From positions 5,208,001-5,272,000 of the forward strand of contig NZ_JACBZH010000001.1 in the NCBI RefSeq assembly GCF_013407855.1: a stretch of 64,000 bases of DNA, given 5' to 3'. The notes beneath the pieces were generated by a model, which ran no database searches, was not told the origin of the DNA, and was given only the letters and a program-made list of their open reading frames with translations. The position numbers and the translations under genes are program-made. Of this stretch, positions 18,131-25,781 are shown one piece after another. Source of the DNA: Actinopolymorpha rutila. GTDB taxonomy: Bacteria > Actinomycetota > Actinomycetes > Propionibacteriales > Actinopolymorphaceae. Position 1 is the stretch's first letter, and each line of letters starts with the position of its first letter.

Positions 18131-18156
18131 GCCGCGAGTCAGCGCCGCGAGTCAGC
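18131..18156. repeat. 13-bp tandem duplication GCCGCGAGTCAGC
   Basis: Two exact head-to-tail copies (18131-18143 and 18144-18156) lie in the 244-base gap between the divergent binding lipoprotein gene and the small gene at 18247. It may be a simple replication slippage product; no regulatory role is evident. Confidence 0.7.
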
Positions 18157-18246
18157 GCCGGCGGTCCTTCGCAGGATAGGGTCGGACCTTCGTGGCCGGA
18201 GGTCCCCGGCCGCGCCCTGTCCTCGTCGCGCGGCGGAGGCCCACCG

Positions 18247-18582
18247 ATGACCGAAAGTCACGAGCGCGCGGACCGACGCCGCCTCACCAGGCGGATCGAC
18301 CGGTTGACGGCGGAGATCTCCCGACGGCTCGAGCTCGCGGGAGTGACGTACCAGATCGTCGTACGCCCCGCGCCGGCGCTTCCTGGCCGGACGGACGTCC
18401 TGGTCGAGCTGGCCACCGGCAACGGTGTCGCCGTCATGTGTGCGGTGCGGGACGAGACGACCCTGGTCCTCGTCGACTCCGGGGACGAGTACGACATCCC
18501 CTGGCGTGCCGTGCCGGCGTACGTCCGGGATCTGCTGCTCTTCCACCGCCCGCCCCGGCGGAAGCGGCGGCGACGCGCTTGA
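18247..18582 (+). CDS. Small hypothetical protein
   Basis: 111 residues; the ATG at 18247 has GGAGG 8 bases upstream. The sequence begins with a basic helix (RADRRRLTRRIDRLTAEISR), continues with a compact alpha/beta region that contains VTYQIVVRPAPALPGRTDVL and ALVLVDSGDE-like strands, and ends in a run of arginines and lysines (RRKRRRRA). I recognise no family. Its stop codon TGA lies inside the proposed -35 box of the downstream MerR gene, so the two are physically close but probably separately transcribed. Coding is supported by the ribosome-binding site, start and codon bias; function unknown. Confidence 0.65.
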   Translation: MTESHERADRRRLTRRIDRLTAEISRRLELAGVTYQIVVRPAPALPGRTDVLVELATGNGVAVMCAVRDETTLVLVDSGDEYDIPWRAVPAYVRDLLLFHRPPRRKRRRRA

Positions 18583-18609
18583 CCCTCCCGTAAGGGGAGG
18601 CGCGAGGGT
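18579..18609 (+). promoter_or_regulatory. MerR-type operator-promoter
   Basis: A TTGACC -35 box (18579-18584) and a GAGGGT -10-like box (18604-18609) are 19 bases apart, the long spacing typical of MerR-controlled promoters. The spacer holds the near-perfect palindrome CCTCCCG-TAA-GGGGAGG (18584-18600). The ATG of the MerR gene starts 7 bases after the -10 box, so the transcript is probably leaderless and autoregulated. Confidence 0.6.
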
Positions 18610-18615
18610 CGGGTC

Positions 18616-19551
18616 ATGAACGACGGCAGGCTCTACACGATCGGTGAACTGGCGCGGCTGACCGGACTCACGGTCAAGACCATCCGCTTCTACTCCGACC
18701 GCGGGATCGTGCCGCCGACCGACCGTAGCCCGACCGGCTACCGCCGATACGACGCCGACGCCCTGGCGCGCCTGGAACTCGTCCGGACGCTGCGCGCCCT
18801 CGGACTCGATCTGCCCACGATCCGCAGGGTCGTGGACCACGAGGTCTCGCTTCAGGAGATCGCGGCGGCGCACGCCGACGCACTCGCCGTGCAGATCCGG
18901 TTGCTACGCCTGCGGCAGGCGGTGCTGACAGCGGTGGCCAGGCGCGGTAGCACACCGGAGGAGACGAATCTCATGCACAGGTTGGCCAAACTCACCGAAG
19001 TCGAACGCCGACGGTTGGTCGAGGAGTTTCTCGACTCCATCTTCGGCGGCGTGGGGACCGGACAGGAGTTCGGGGCGATCACGCGCACGATGACGCCGTG
19101 CCTGCCCGACGACCCCGAGCCCTCGCAGGTCGAGGCGTGGGTGGAGTTGGCGGAGCTGACGAGCGACCCGACGTTTCGGGCCGGCCTGCGCCGACTGGCC
19201 GAGCAGCACGCGGTCGAGCGCTCCCTGCACGGGGACGGCGGTGTACGACGCGACTTCGCCGCGATGGTCCCGGACCTGGTGGCGCCTGCTGTGCGTACTG
19301 GAATCGATCCCACCTCGCCTCAGGCGGGGCCGGTCGTCGCGGAGGTGGTCGACCGGTACGCACGCGCTTCCAGCCCTGACGGGGCCGACGTCCGCGACCG
19401 GCTGCTGAGATGGCTGGAGGCTGCCAACGATCCACGACGGGATCGGTACCTCCAGCTGCTTGCGTCCATCAACGGATGGCACGCCCCGGACAGTCTCGCG
19501 CCGGTGTTCGACTGGCTCGACCGAGCTCTGCGCGCCAGGGCTTCGGCATAG
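18616..19551 (+). CDS. MerR family transcriptional regulator
   Basis: 311 residues. The N-terminal winged helix is unmistakable: YTIGELARLTGLTVKTIRFY, then SDRGIVPPTDRSPTGYRRYD, followed by the dimerisation helix. The long C-terminal part (about 190 residues) contains a helical region, VERRRLVEEFLDSIFGG, and resembles the effector-binding or helical tails found in the larger actinobacterial members rather than a metal-binding loop; no cysteine pair is present. Its own upstream region carries a textbook MerR operator with 19-base spacing, so it probably controls itself. A target gene is not evident; the convergent APH-fold gene follows 30 bases downstream on the other strand. Confidence 0.92.
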   Translation: MNDGRLYTIGELARLTGLTVKTIRFYSDRGIVPPTDRSPTGYRRYDADALARLELVRTLRALGLDLPTIRRVVDHEVSLQEIAAAHADALAVQIRLLRLRQAVLTAVARRGSTPEETNLMHRLAKLTEVERRRLVEEFLDSIFGGVGTGQEFGAITRTMTPCLPDDPEPSQVEAWVELAELTSDPTFRAGLRRLAEQHAVERSLHGDGGVRRDFAAMVPDLVAPAVRTGIDPTSPQAGPVVAEVVDRYARASSPDGADVRDRLLRWLEAANDPRRDRYLQLLASINGWHAPDSLAPVFDWLDRALRARASA

Positions 19552-19580
19552 CCTCCTGCGGCGAGAGACTTTGGTCGGCG

Positions 19581-20555
19581 TCAACCTGCCGTTGGCACTC
19601 GTCCGGACTCGAGCATGCCGACGAGGCAGTCCCGGATCCAGCGGAAGAACCATCCGTCGAAGGCTCGCTCGCCGTCACGTTCGTACCAGGTCGACAGCCG
19701 GTGAGCGGCACTGAGCACACCCGCCAAGTAGATCCGGCGGGTATGGTCGTCCGGGAGCGCGCGCACCTCGGCGTACCCCTCTTCTACGAATCCAAGGAGC
19801 TTCCCGGCCGGCGGAACCTCCTCGGCGTTCAGACAGAGCGTTGCGAAGTCGAACGTGTAGTCGGTCCCCCGGATCTCACCGAAGTCGATCAGCCCCGTGT
19901 ATGACCCGTCGTTCTCGAAGATGTGACTGGCGTCGAAGTCGCCGTGCGCCACCGAACCGACCCCTGCGGTGGGTCCGGTCTCGACAGCCTCCTGCAACAG
20001 CCGTTCGATGGCACGAACCTGGTCGGTGGAGAACCCGATCCCAGCAAGTGCACCGGCGACAGCCGACGGGTCGACATACTCGGCGTACGTGCGATGCTCC
20101 GCGCGCAGCGGCCAGCCGGCCCGGTCGTGCTCGCGGCGAACCCAGCCGAAACCATGCACCGGAACGCCGTGGATTCGCGCCAGGTCGCGTCCGGCCGAAC
20201 GGCCGATCTCCGCCACCGCCCGGGTGGGAGTGGAGGCACTCATCGGCGCGCCGTGCACCTCCGTGGTCACCATGATCGAGCGTGCCAACGTGTGGTCGAA
20301 TGGTTCGTAGTGCACCACCGCGGGCACTCGCACGCCTGCCGCGTGGAGCGCGCGATGCAGTTCGGCCTCCGGCGCAAGGCTGGCTTGCTCCTCCTCCGCG
20401 ACCCGCACATAGAAGGTCTCGGTACCCCGGTCGACCCGGTAGACCTGGGTAGACGATCCCGTCGGTGTCCGTCGGCAGGTGAACTCCTGCTGCGGCCCGA
20501 AGATCTCGACCAGCAAGGCGTTCAACCCGCGAAGGTCCACGTCTGGCTTACGCAT
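19581..20555 (-). CDS. Aminoglycoside phosphotransferase-fold kinase
   Basis: 324 residues, ATG at 20555 overlapping the preceding stop (TGATG). N-lobe features are RRTPTGSSTQVYRVDRGTET and the lysine-equivalent strand FYVRVAEE. The catalytic loop reads SVAHGDFDASHIFENDG, in which the usual HGDxxxxN has His at the Asn position. The metal-binding motif is TGLIDFGEIRGTDYTFD. Substitution of the loop Asn is seen in some active members, so the enzyme need not be dead. It is the last gene of a four-gene run with a GNAT, a class I methyltransferase and an Erm-like rRNA methyltransferase; possible substrates include an aminoglycoside or a metabolite handled by those partners. Confidence 0.82.
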   Translation of the reverse strand: MRKPDVDLRGLNALLVEIFGPQQEFTCRRTPTGSSTQVYRVDRGTETFYVRVAEEEQASLAPEAELHRALHAAGVRVPAVVHYEPFDHTLARSIMVTTEVHGAPMSASTPTRAVAEIGRSAGRDLARIHGVPVHGFGWVRREHDRAGWPLRAEHRTYAEYVDPSAVAGALAGIGFSTDQVRAIERLLQEAVETGPTAGVGSVAHGDFDASHIFENDGSYTGLIDFGEIRGTDYTFDFATLCLNAEEVPPAGKLLGFVEEGYAEVRALPDDHTRRIYLAGVLSAAHRLSTWYERDGERAFDGWFFRWIRDCLVGMLESGRVPTAG

Positions 20556-21130
20556 CAGACCTCGTCCCGGAGCCGAAGCGGCGAACGACTGAGGGCATCA
20601 CGGGCCTGATTCCCCTTCTCCGACAGGAACGTGGCGAGTGCCGACTGCCCGGTCGGCCAGGCATGCTCCCCGTCACCGACCACCACCTGGGCCCCGGGAA
20701 TCGGCGCCCAGCCGGAAGCGCCGGCGTAGAAGCCGACGTTCTCGGGCGAGCAACAGATGAGCCCGAGGTCGGCGTCGCCGGCCTCGATCCGTCCGCACGC
20801 GGCCGTCACGAGCCGGCCCGCCCAGCCTTCACGCCGAAACGACGGGAACGTGAGTACGCCCGTCAGGGCCTGTGCCTGGTAGGTCACTCCATCGCACTCG
20901 ACCTCGTGGTCGACGATCTCCAGATGACTGACCACCAGACTGCCCGCGACGTAGAGCAGGTGGTACGGCTGGTACTCGGAGCGGGTGATCCAGTCGCGGT
21001 AGCGAAGATCGCCGGTGAAGCCCTCTGGCCACACGATCCGCAGGAAGGACAGCACCTGCCACCGGAGTTCGGCCGGCAGCGCGTCGTCGGTGTACTCGAC
21101 GAACCGGGGCTCCTGCGGGCCGGTGCTCAC
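20555..21130 (-). CDS. GNAT family N-acetyltransferase
   Basis: 191 residues from the GTG at 21130, which overlaps the upstream stop (GTGA). A start further upstream at 21250 is inside the methyltransferase gene. The protein opens with PRFVEYTDDALPAELRWQ and contains the acetyl-CoA binding segment LTFPSFRREGWAGRLVTAAC, a version of the Q/RxxGxG/A loop, with a following strand LGLICCSPENVGFYAGASGW that matches the N/Y-rich final part of the fold. It resembles AAC(2')-like or general GNATs of actinobacteria. The chemistry is acetyl transfer from acetyl-CoA to an amine; the acceptor is unknown. Tight coupling on both sides implies a shared function with its operon partners. Confidence 0.82.
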   Translation of the reverse strand: MSTGPQEPRFVEYTDDALPAELRWQVLSFLRIVWPEGFTGDLRYRDWITRSEYQPYHLLYVAGSLVVSHLEIVDHEVECDGVTYQAQALTGVLTFPSFRREGWAGRLVTAACGRIEAGDADLGLICCSPENVGFYAGASGWAPIPGAQVVVGDGEHAWPTGQSALATFLSEKGNQARDALSRSPLRLRDEV

Positions 21131-21990
21131 GCGGTCCGTTCCAGGTGCCACACGATCAGCGCCGGAGTGTCCCGGCACGCCGCGCGTACCGCTTCCGGGC
21201 AGTAGCGCTGTGCGTCCGAACCACCGTGACCGCCGGGAACGTCTCCCCACCGGGGTTCGTGACAGGCGCGGACCGTGAACCCGGAGGCGATCGCGGCGCT
21301 GAGGTAGTCCGACGGCAGGAAGCGGCTGGCGGGCATCGCGAGTCTCCCCTCCGGACCGTCGACCGACGAGACGCCGCCGAGGTACAGCGACAGCCAGTGG
21401 ATGTCGGACAGGATCAGCTGCCCACCCGGCCGCAGCACGCGCGCGAACTCCGCCAAGGTCGGATCCAGCCGCGGTTGGTAGGTCAGCGCCAAGGCGCAGA
21501 CAAGGGAGTCGAAACTCTCGTCAGGAAAGGGCAACCTGTCGATCTCGCCTGCCCGGAAATCCCCGCCTGGAACCTTGATCCCCGCACGATCGAGCATCTC
21601 CGGCGACGAGTCGACACCGACCACCTCGTGTCCGAGTTCGGCAAGATACTGCGCATGCCGGCCGGTCCCGCAGGCGGCGTCCAGCACCCGCCCGAGCTTC
21701 AGCGCGTCCAGCAAAGGACGCACCACCGGTTCCTCGGCCGCGATCAGCGGGTTACCGGCGTCGTCGTAGGAATGGACCCACTGGGCGTAGCCCTCGCGAG
21801 TGCCGATGTCGCCGACCGTCCCACCGGGTCGCGCGGCCAGGTCGGGATCGGCGAGCAGAGCGCGGACCTCGTCCAGGCGAGCCTGCACGAACTCGCGGCT
21901 CGGGCCCAGATCGTCACCAGCCTGACTGCGCAGAAGGGCGATCCCCTCCAGGCCCAACAGCCAGGCGAGTACATGTGAGTAGTGCGGCAC
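21127..21990 (-). CDS. Class I SAM-dependent methyltransferase
   Basis: 287 residues from the GTG at 21990, which has AAGG about 8 bases upstream; another GTG two codons earlier is possible but too close to that site. After an N-terminal helical extension of about 90 residues, motif I reads RVLDAACGTGRHAQYLAELG, the acidic motif II VVGVDSSPEML, and the post-motif FDSLVCALALTY then FARVLRPGGQLILSDIHWL, the usual ubiquinone/menaquinone-type MT11 pattern. Substrate is not predictable. It begins within 10 bases of the Erm-like gene's stop and overlaps the GNAT gene by 4 bases. Confidence 0.88.
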   Translation of the reverse strand: MPHYSHVLAWLLGLEGIALLRSQAGDDLGPSREFVQARLDEVRALLADPDLAARPGGTVGDIGTREGYAQWVHSYDDAGNPLIAAEEPVVRPLLDALKLGRVLDAACGTGRHAQYLAELGHEVVGVDSSPEMLDRAGIKVPGGDFRAGEIDRLPFPDESFDSLVCALALTYQPRLDPTLAEFARVLRPGGQLILSDIHWLSLYLGGVSSVDGPEGRLAMPASRFLPSDYLSAAIASGFTVRACHEPRWGDVPGGHGGSDAQRYCPEAVRAACRDTPALIVWHLERTA

Positions 21991-21999
21991 GCGCACACC

Positions 22000-22896
22000 T
22001 TAGGTGGAACGCCGTGGACCGTCGATCAGTTTTGCTGCCGATGGCCCGGCGGAGCGCTGGCAACGGCGGTGGAGTTCGGCCATGAGGTGTGAGAGGTCAT
22101 GGGAGGAGACCTGCTGGAGTCGTCGTTGCTGAAGCTGTCGTACCACCGGCGAGCTGCGCAACTTGGCAACCAGCCCGTGCCGAGCCGACCGGGTTCCGAG
22201 CACCGGACTTCGGAACTCCAGGTACCACAACAGATCCTTCATTCTCATCCCGGCGCGACGGGTGAAAGCGTCGTCCATCACCGCGTCGATCGAGGTCGTA
22301 CAACGCCTCGGCACCAGGTGCAGAATGCAGGCCGGGCTGCGCGCCGGCGGGTGGAAGTCCTTCGCGGACAGCGAATCGACCATGCCAACCGTGAACCCGG
22401 CCTGGACTTTGAGGCTGAGCCTCCCGTAACGCGCCGAGCCGGGTTCGGCCACAGCGCTGTCACCGAACGCGTGGCCCATCACCAGAGTCGCCGACGTGAG
22501 AGCCGGTAGCCGGCGTAGCCACTCCAGCAGATGCTCCGTTGCCCGGAACGGCGGATTGGCCACCACCTTGGTGACCGTGGGCAGGTCGACGTCGAGGAAG
22601 TCGTTCCAGAGCAGTCGTACGTCGTGGGAACGGGTCAGGGGTTCGAGGTACGGCTCGAACCTTCGGTCCAGCTCGACGGCGTAGATCCGCGCGACCGCGC
22701 GGCGAAGGAGCCCGCGGGTGATCACCCCCGTGCCGGCGCCGAGGTCGGCCACCACGTCGCGAGCGGTCGGTGCGGCCGTGTCCACCAACGTGCGAACGGC
22801 AGTCGCGTTCCTGAGCAGATGCTGGTCCAGCAGTGCGGTGTCCAGCGGCGGATCTTCGGGGAAGAGGGCAGGGTCGAGCCGTTCATGCGGTCGCAT
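22000..22896 (-). CDS. rRNA adenine N-6-methyltransferase family protein (Erm/KsgA-like)
   Basis: 298 residues; ATG at 22896 after CCGGAG. The order of motifs is that of Erm and KsgA enzymes: DQHLLRNATAVRTLVD at the N-terminus, motif I DVVADLGAGTGVITRGLL, motif II RIYAVELDRRFEPYLEPL, NDFLDVDLP and motif IV TKVVANPPFRATEHLLEWL. The N-P-P-F tetrad, rather than NPPY, is typical of the Erm side. Erm enzymes dimethylate A2058 of 23S rRNA and give macrolide-lincosamide-streptogramin resistance; KsgA modifies 16S rRNA. Actinobacteria usually have a separate KsgA, so an Erm-like role is more likely, but the C-terminal region is divergent. It heads a run of four tightly spaced genes that includes an acetyltransferase and a phosphotransferase. 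Confidence 0.83.
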   Translation of the reverse strand: MRPHERLDPALFPEDPPLDTALLDQHLLRNATAVRTLVDTAAPTARDVVADLGAGTGVITRGLLRRAVARIYAVELDRRFEPYLEPLTRSHDVRLLWNDFLDVDLPTVTKVVANPPFRATEHLLEWLRRLPALTSATLVMGHAFGDSAVAEPGSARYGRLSLKVQAGFTVGMVDSLSAKDFHPPARSPACILHLVPRRCTTSIDAVMDDAFTRRAGMRMKDLLWYLEFRSPVLGTRSARHGLVAKLRSSPVVRQLQQRRLQQVSSHDLSHLMAELHRRCQRSAGPSAAKLIDGPRRST

Positions 22897-23109
22897 CGGT
22901 GGCTCCGGGGCAGCGAGAGGTGACGCCGAGATCGGCGAGGTGAGTTGGTTCTCGCGAAGGCATCCACCGACGCCCGGCGGCGTCGTCGCGCGACGCGGCC
23001 GGGTGGACGCGGAACGGCTACACGACCAGCGGCCGCGACCACCGTGAGTGGATACCTACAGGCTCATGGCTCGGGATGCTAGACGCGACCTTGATCCCGA
23101 CGCGACTGG

Positions 23110-23133
23110 TTTCTACCCGTGTTTCTACCCGTG
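23110..23133. repeat. 12-bp tandem duplication over the GntR stop codon
   Basis: TTTCTACCCGTG occurs twice head to tail (23110-23121, 23122-23133). On the coding (minus) strand this is CACGGGTAGAAA twice, so the stop codon TAG and the two preceding codons of the GntR gene are exactly duplicated just after the first stop. Confidence 0.75.
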
Positions 23134-23511
23134 TGATCGGCGAAGCGCCGACTCGATCGCCCTGCGGAGCTCGGCATCGCTCGCCCCGAGGTGGCGGGCC
23201 TGCGCAACCGCGGCCGACGCCACCTCGCCCAGCCGGGCCCGCCGGTCCGCGCCCGACAGCTCTGCCCGGCGGGCGGTGACCGTGGTACCCGCCGCGCGGC
23301 GTGAGCGAACCAGGCCTGCCTTCTCCAGTTCGCGGTACGTCCGGGCGACGGTGCCGGTGGCCAGAGCGAGGTCCGCGGCGAGCTGGCGGACCGGCGGCAG
23401 CCGGGTTCCGTCCGCGAGCGTGCCGGCCTCGATCAGGTTGGCCAGCTGGCGGCGTAGCTGCTCGTACGGCGGAGTGGGATCGTTCCCATCGACGCGCAGT
23501 TCGACGGTCAT
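23125..23511 (-). CDS. GntR family regulator, YtrA subfamily
   Basis: 128 residues, ATG at 23511 overlapping the membrane protein stop by 4 bases (ATGA). The winged helix is intact: PPYEQLRRQLANLIEAGTL, then GTRLPPVRQLAADLALATGT and VARTYRELEKAGLVRSRRAA. There is only a short C-terminal tail (about 50 residues) with no FCD or UTRA effector domain, the mark of the YtrA subfamily, whose members usually control a neighbouring membrane or ABC transporter operon and themselves. Two matching 24-bp palindromes upstream of the operon (24469-24492 and 24517-24540) are the obvious binding sites. The regulator is the second gene of its own operon. Confidence 0.9.
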   Translation of the reverse strand: MTVELRVDGNDPTPPYEQLRRQLANLIEAGTLADGTRLPPVRQLAADLALATGTVARTYRELEKAGLVRSRRAAGTTVTARRAELSGADRRARLGEVASAAVAQARHLGASDAELRRAIESALRRSHG

Positions 23512-24458
23512 CCCCGCGCCTGCTCCCGTCCGCCAGTGCCAGGCGAGGCAGGCAGGGAACCGCGATCTGGCTCAGCACCGGCACCCGCGCCCGGAAGCAG
23601 GAGCACGACCAGGCACCACACGAGACACACCAACGCGACCAGGCCCGCCAGGACCATGCACCAGCCCGTGGCCTGCAGGACAACCGGCCCGTGGTTCTGC
23701 CCTAGACCTGCCAGCCGGCCACCCGCAGGCAGTGCTGCGCCCGCGAGACTTCCGGTGAACGCGACGCCGAGCGCGGCGAGTACGGACTCGACCGAACGCC
23801 TGCGGACCACGTCGTCGACGGCGACGATCTCCGGCACCGCCCCGTTGCGCGGGCGTCGTACCGTCACCCGGATGGCGACACCGGCGAGCACGAGCAGCAA
23901 GGCGACGGCCATCGGAACCGAGTAGTACGAGCCCGGCCAGGGACTCAACGTCCCGTGGTCGCAGCCCGCGGTGCACGAGTACGTCAGGGCACGGCCTGCT
24001 CGCCCGAGATCGTCCGGTCCCGCGACGGCTCCGGCCCAGGCGAGGAACAGCGCCAGCACCGCACCCGCCGCGACGGCGACCCGTACCAGCCCCCGGGCGG
24101 AGAAGTCGCGCACCCTCCGGACCTCCAGGCCTGCCGTACCCGGCGTCCGGGCGTCGTCGCGAGCAAGGAGATCAACGGCCAGCACCCCGACGACCTGGAC
24201 CGCGGCGAACACGGCGGGGGCGACCGCGAACCCGCGGCCCAGTCCTCCCGTCGAGGCGGTCACCACCGCGGCGATCGCACCCACCACCATCGCCAGTCCG
24301 CGGCCGAGCAACGTGGAGCGGCGAAGCCGTGCGAGCCCCGGGTGAGCGGCCTCGTCGACGGCGACCAGCGCGCGGCGGCGCGGAACTGCCCGCCATGCCA
24401 CGGCCAGGCAGGCCACCAACGCCAGCAGCGGAAGGGCGAACGCGAAACCACCGGACAC
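23508..24458 (-). CDS. Multi-pass membrane protein of unknown function, coupled to YtrA-type regulator
   Basis: 316 residues from a GTG at 24458 with AAGGAG 8 bases before it; an ATG at 24539 lies inside the operator region and is rejected. About seven hydrophobic helices can be seen, among them GGFAFALPLLALVACLAVAW, AMVVGAIAAVVTAST and YYSVPMAVALLLVLAGVAI; loops are short and basic. The sequence CTAGCDHG-like between helices carries two cysteines facing the outside. I recognise no family. Membrane proteins in YtrA operons respond to cell-envelope or antibiotic stress in other bacteria, and this one may do likewise, but no function should be assumed. Confidence 0.75.
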   Translation of the reverse strand: MSGGFAFALPLLALVACLAVAWRAVPRRRALVAVDEAAHPGLARLRRSTLLGRGLAMVVGAIAAVVTASTGGLGRGFAVAPAVFAAVQVVGVLAVDLLARDDARTPGTAGLEVRRVRDFSARGLVRVAVAAGAVLALFLAWAGAVAGPDDLGRAGRALTYSCTAGCDHGTLSPWPGSYYSVPMAVALLLVLAGVAIRVTVRRPRNGAVPEIVAVDDVVRRRSVESVLAALGVAFTGSLAGAALPAGGRLAGLGQNHGPVVLQATGWCMVLAGLVALVCLVWCLVVLLLPGAGAGAEPDRGSLPASPGTGGREQARG

Positions 24459-24468
24459 GGCAGCGCTC

Positions 24469-24492
24469 CTTGTGTCAGCAATTTGATACAAG
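24469..24492. promoter_or_regulatory. YtrA-type operator, promoter-proximal copy
   Basis: 24-bp imperfect palindrome CTTGTGTCA-gcaatT-TGATACAAG (right arm TTGATACAAG exact, two mismatches in the left arm). It lies 11 bases upstream of the membrane protein start, where a bound regulator would block initiation or elongation. Its twin is 48 bases further upstream. Confidence 0.7.
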
Positions 24493-24495
24493 CGG

Positions 24496-24526
24496 AGCAT
24501 AGACCCGACGGTGGCACTTGTGTCAA
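24496..24526 (-). promoter_or_regulatory. Candidate promoter of the membrane protein-GntR operon
   Basis: On the minus strand a consensus TTGACA (24521-24526) is followed after 19 bases by TATGCT (24496-24501); a TCTATG two bases closer gives a 17-base spacing. The -35 box lies inside the distal palindrome and the likely start point falls at the proximal palindrome, so the two operator copies bracket the promoter. Confidence 0.55.
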
Positions 24527-24540
24527 TCAGTTGATACAAG
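24517..24540. promoter_or_regulatory. YtrA-type operator, distal copy
   Basis: 24-bp palindrome with 10-bp arms CTTGTGTCAA and TTGATACAAG and a 4-base centre TCAG; one mismatch between arms. It overlaps the candidate -35 box of the operon. The two copies share the right arm TTGATACAAG exactly. Confidence 0.75.
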
Positions 24541-24616
24541 TGGTGGGCTCAGCGTCCGAGGGCCCGCGCGAGAAACCGGTTCGCGTCGGCGCGGCGGCAG
24601 CGGGCAGGATCGGCGC

Positions 24617-25126
24617 ATGACGACTACACGCGACGACGTACCCTCCGCCCTCGACGAGCGCTCAACACTGCTGACCATGCTCGACTACACCCGCAAGACC
24701 GCCATCGCGAAAGCCGAAGGCCTCTCAGATGCCGACGCCGCGAAGGCCCCACTGCCCACCTCGCCGCTGATGACGGTCTCCGGGGTGATCAGCCACCTGC
24801 GCTGGGTGGAGTACTCCTGGATCCAGTGCCGGTTGCTCGGCCACGAGGACGAGGGACCCTGGACCGAGGAGGACCCCGACCGGGAGTTCCACTACCGGCT
24901 CACCATGCCGCTGGCCGAGGTGATCGCCGACTACCAGCAGATGGCCCGCGAACACGACGCTCAGATCGCCGGCTGGGATCTGGACATGAAGGGCGCCCAG
25001 CGGTTCCGCGACGGCCGGGAGTTCAACCTGCGTTGGATCCTGCACCACCTGGTCGAGGAGAACGCCCGCCACAACGGGCACATCGACATCATCCGCGAGC
25101 TCATCGACGGCACGACCGGCGACTGA
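24617..25126 (+). CDS. DinB family protein (DUF664-type)
   Basis: 169 residues, ATG at 24617. The four-helix DinB fold is marked by SGVISHLRWVEYSWIQCRLL and the C-terminal ILHHLVEENARHNGHIDIIR, which supply the three metal-binding histidines. The family includes mycothiol- and bacillithiol-dependent S-transferases and maleylpyruvate isomerases; actinobacterial members of this type are often called mycothiol transferases. Substrate unknown. It stands alone and meets the kinase-like gene at 25159 tail to tail. A second, diverged copy lies at 40959-41480 and shares the ARHNGH signature. Confidence 0.86.
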   Translation: MTTTRDDVPSALDERSTLLTMLDYTRKTAIAKAEGLSDADAAKAPLPTSPLMTVSGVISHLRWVEYSWIQCRLLGHEDEGPWTEEDPDREFHYRLTMPLAEVIADYQQMAREHDAQIAGWDLDMKGAQRFRDGREFNLRWILHHLVEENARHNGHIDIIRELIDGTTGD

Positions 25127-25158
25127 ACAACGGTTCACGAACGGCTGCCCTGGGGCGT

Positions 25159-25728
25159 TCAGCCACCGACGAACGCGACGACCTCCTCCAGGGCCGGGTC
25201 GTAGCCGTCGGTGGTGTCGACGGTGATCGTCGGTACCGGCAGGGACAGTCGTACGAACGAGTCGTAGTGCTTCGTCGCCTCCTCCAGCGTCTGCGGCCCC
25301 TGGGCGTCGGCGTGGGCGCGCCGGGTCGGGGTGTCGGCGAAGCGGCGAAGGTTCCTGGCGTGGGCGACCCCCACATCGGCCGTGCACTGCACGATGCGGA
25401 GGTCCGCGAGCCCCTGCAGAGGTTCCAGGCCGCGCTTCCAGTTCCAGTCCTGGAAGGCCGCCTCCGCGACCACGGTGACGCCGGCCTTCAGCAGGAGTTC
25501 GAGAACCTCGAAGAAGACCGGGAACGTCCGCTGGGTCAGTGGATCTCCAGGTGTGGCCCCGTCGAACTCGGGGTGGGCGTGCACCATGCCCTCCTTGATC
25601 TCGTCCCGGCAGATCGCCGGGCAGCCGACCGAGCGCGCGACCGCGTGCGCGAGGGTCGTCTTGCCGAAACCGGCGGGGCCGCTGATCACGATCAGGGTGG
25701 GTGTGCCCGCGTACTCAAGCTCGTCCAT
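25159..25728 (-). CDS. P-loop ATP-binding protein, small-molecule kinase-like
   Basis: 189 residues from the ATG at 25728 (AGGGG upstream); a longer in-frame reading to 26046 overlaps the divergent regulator. The Walker A motif is VISGPAGFGKTTLAHAVARS at the N-terminus, with a lid-like region ICRDEIKEGMVHAHP and a strand VTVVAEAAFQDW at the usual position of a Walker B or substrate-binding Asp/Glu. The layout is that of AAA_33/zeta-toxin-like small kinases such as gluconate kinase or Zeta-type proteins. No antitoxin gene is adjacent, so a metabolic role or nucleic-acid-end role is equally possible. Confidence 0.72.
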   Translation of the reverse strand: MDELEYAGTPTLIVISGPAGFGKTTLAHAVARSVGCPAICRDEIKEGMVHAHPEFDGATPGDPLTQRTFPVFFEVLELLLKAGVTVVAEAAFQDWNWKRGLEPLQGLADLRIVQCTADVGVAHARNLRRFADTPTRRAHADAQGPQTLEEATKHYDSFVRLSLPVPTITVDTTDGYDPALEEVVAFVGG

Positions 25729-25781
25729 GGCCCCTGAGTCTGGTGCAGCCGATGCGCAAAGATAAGTCTTGTATTGCCCCC

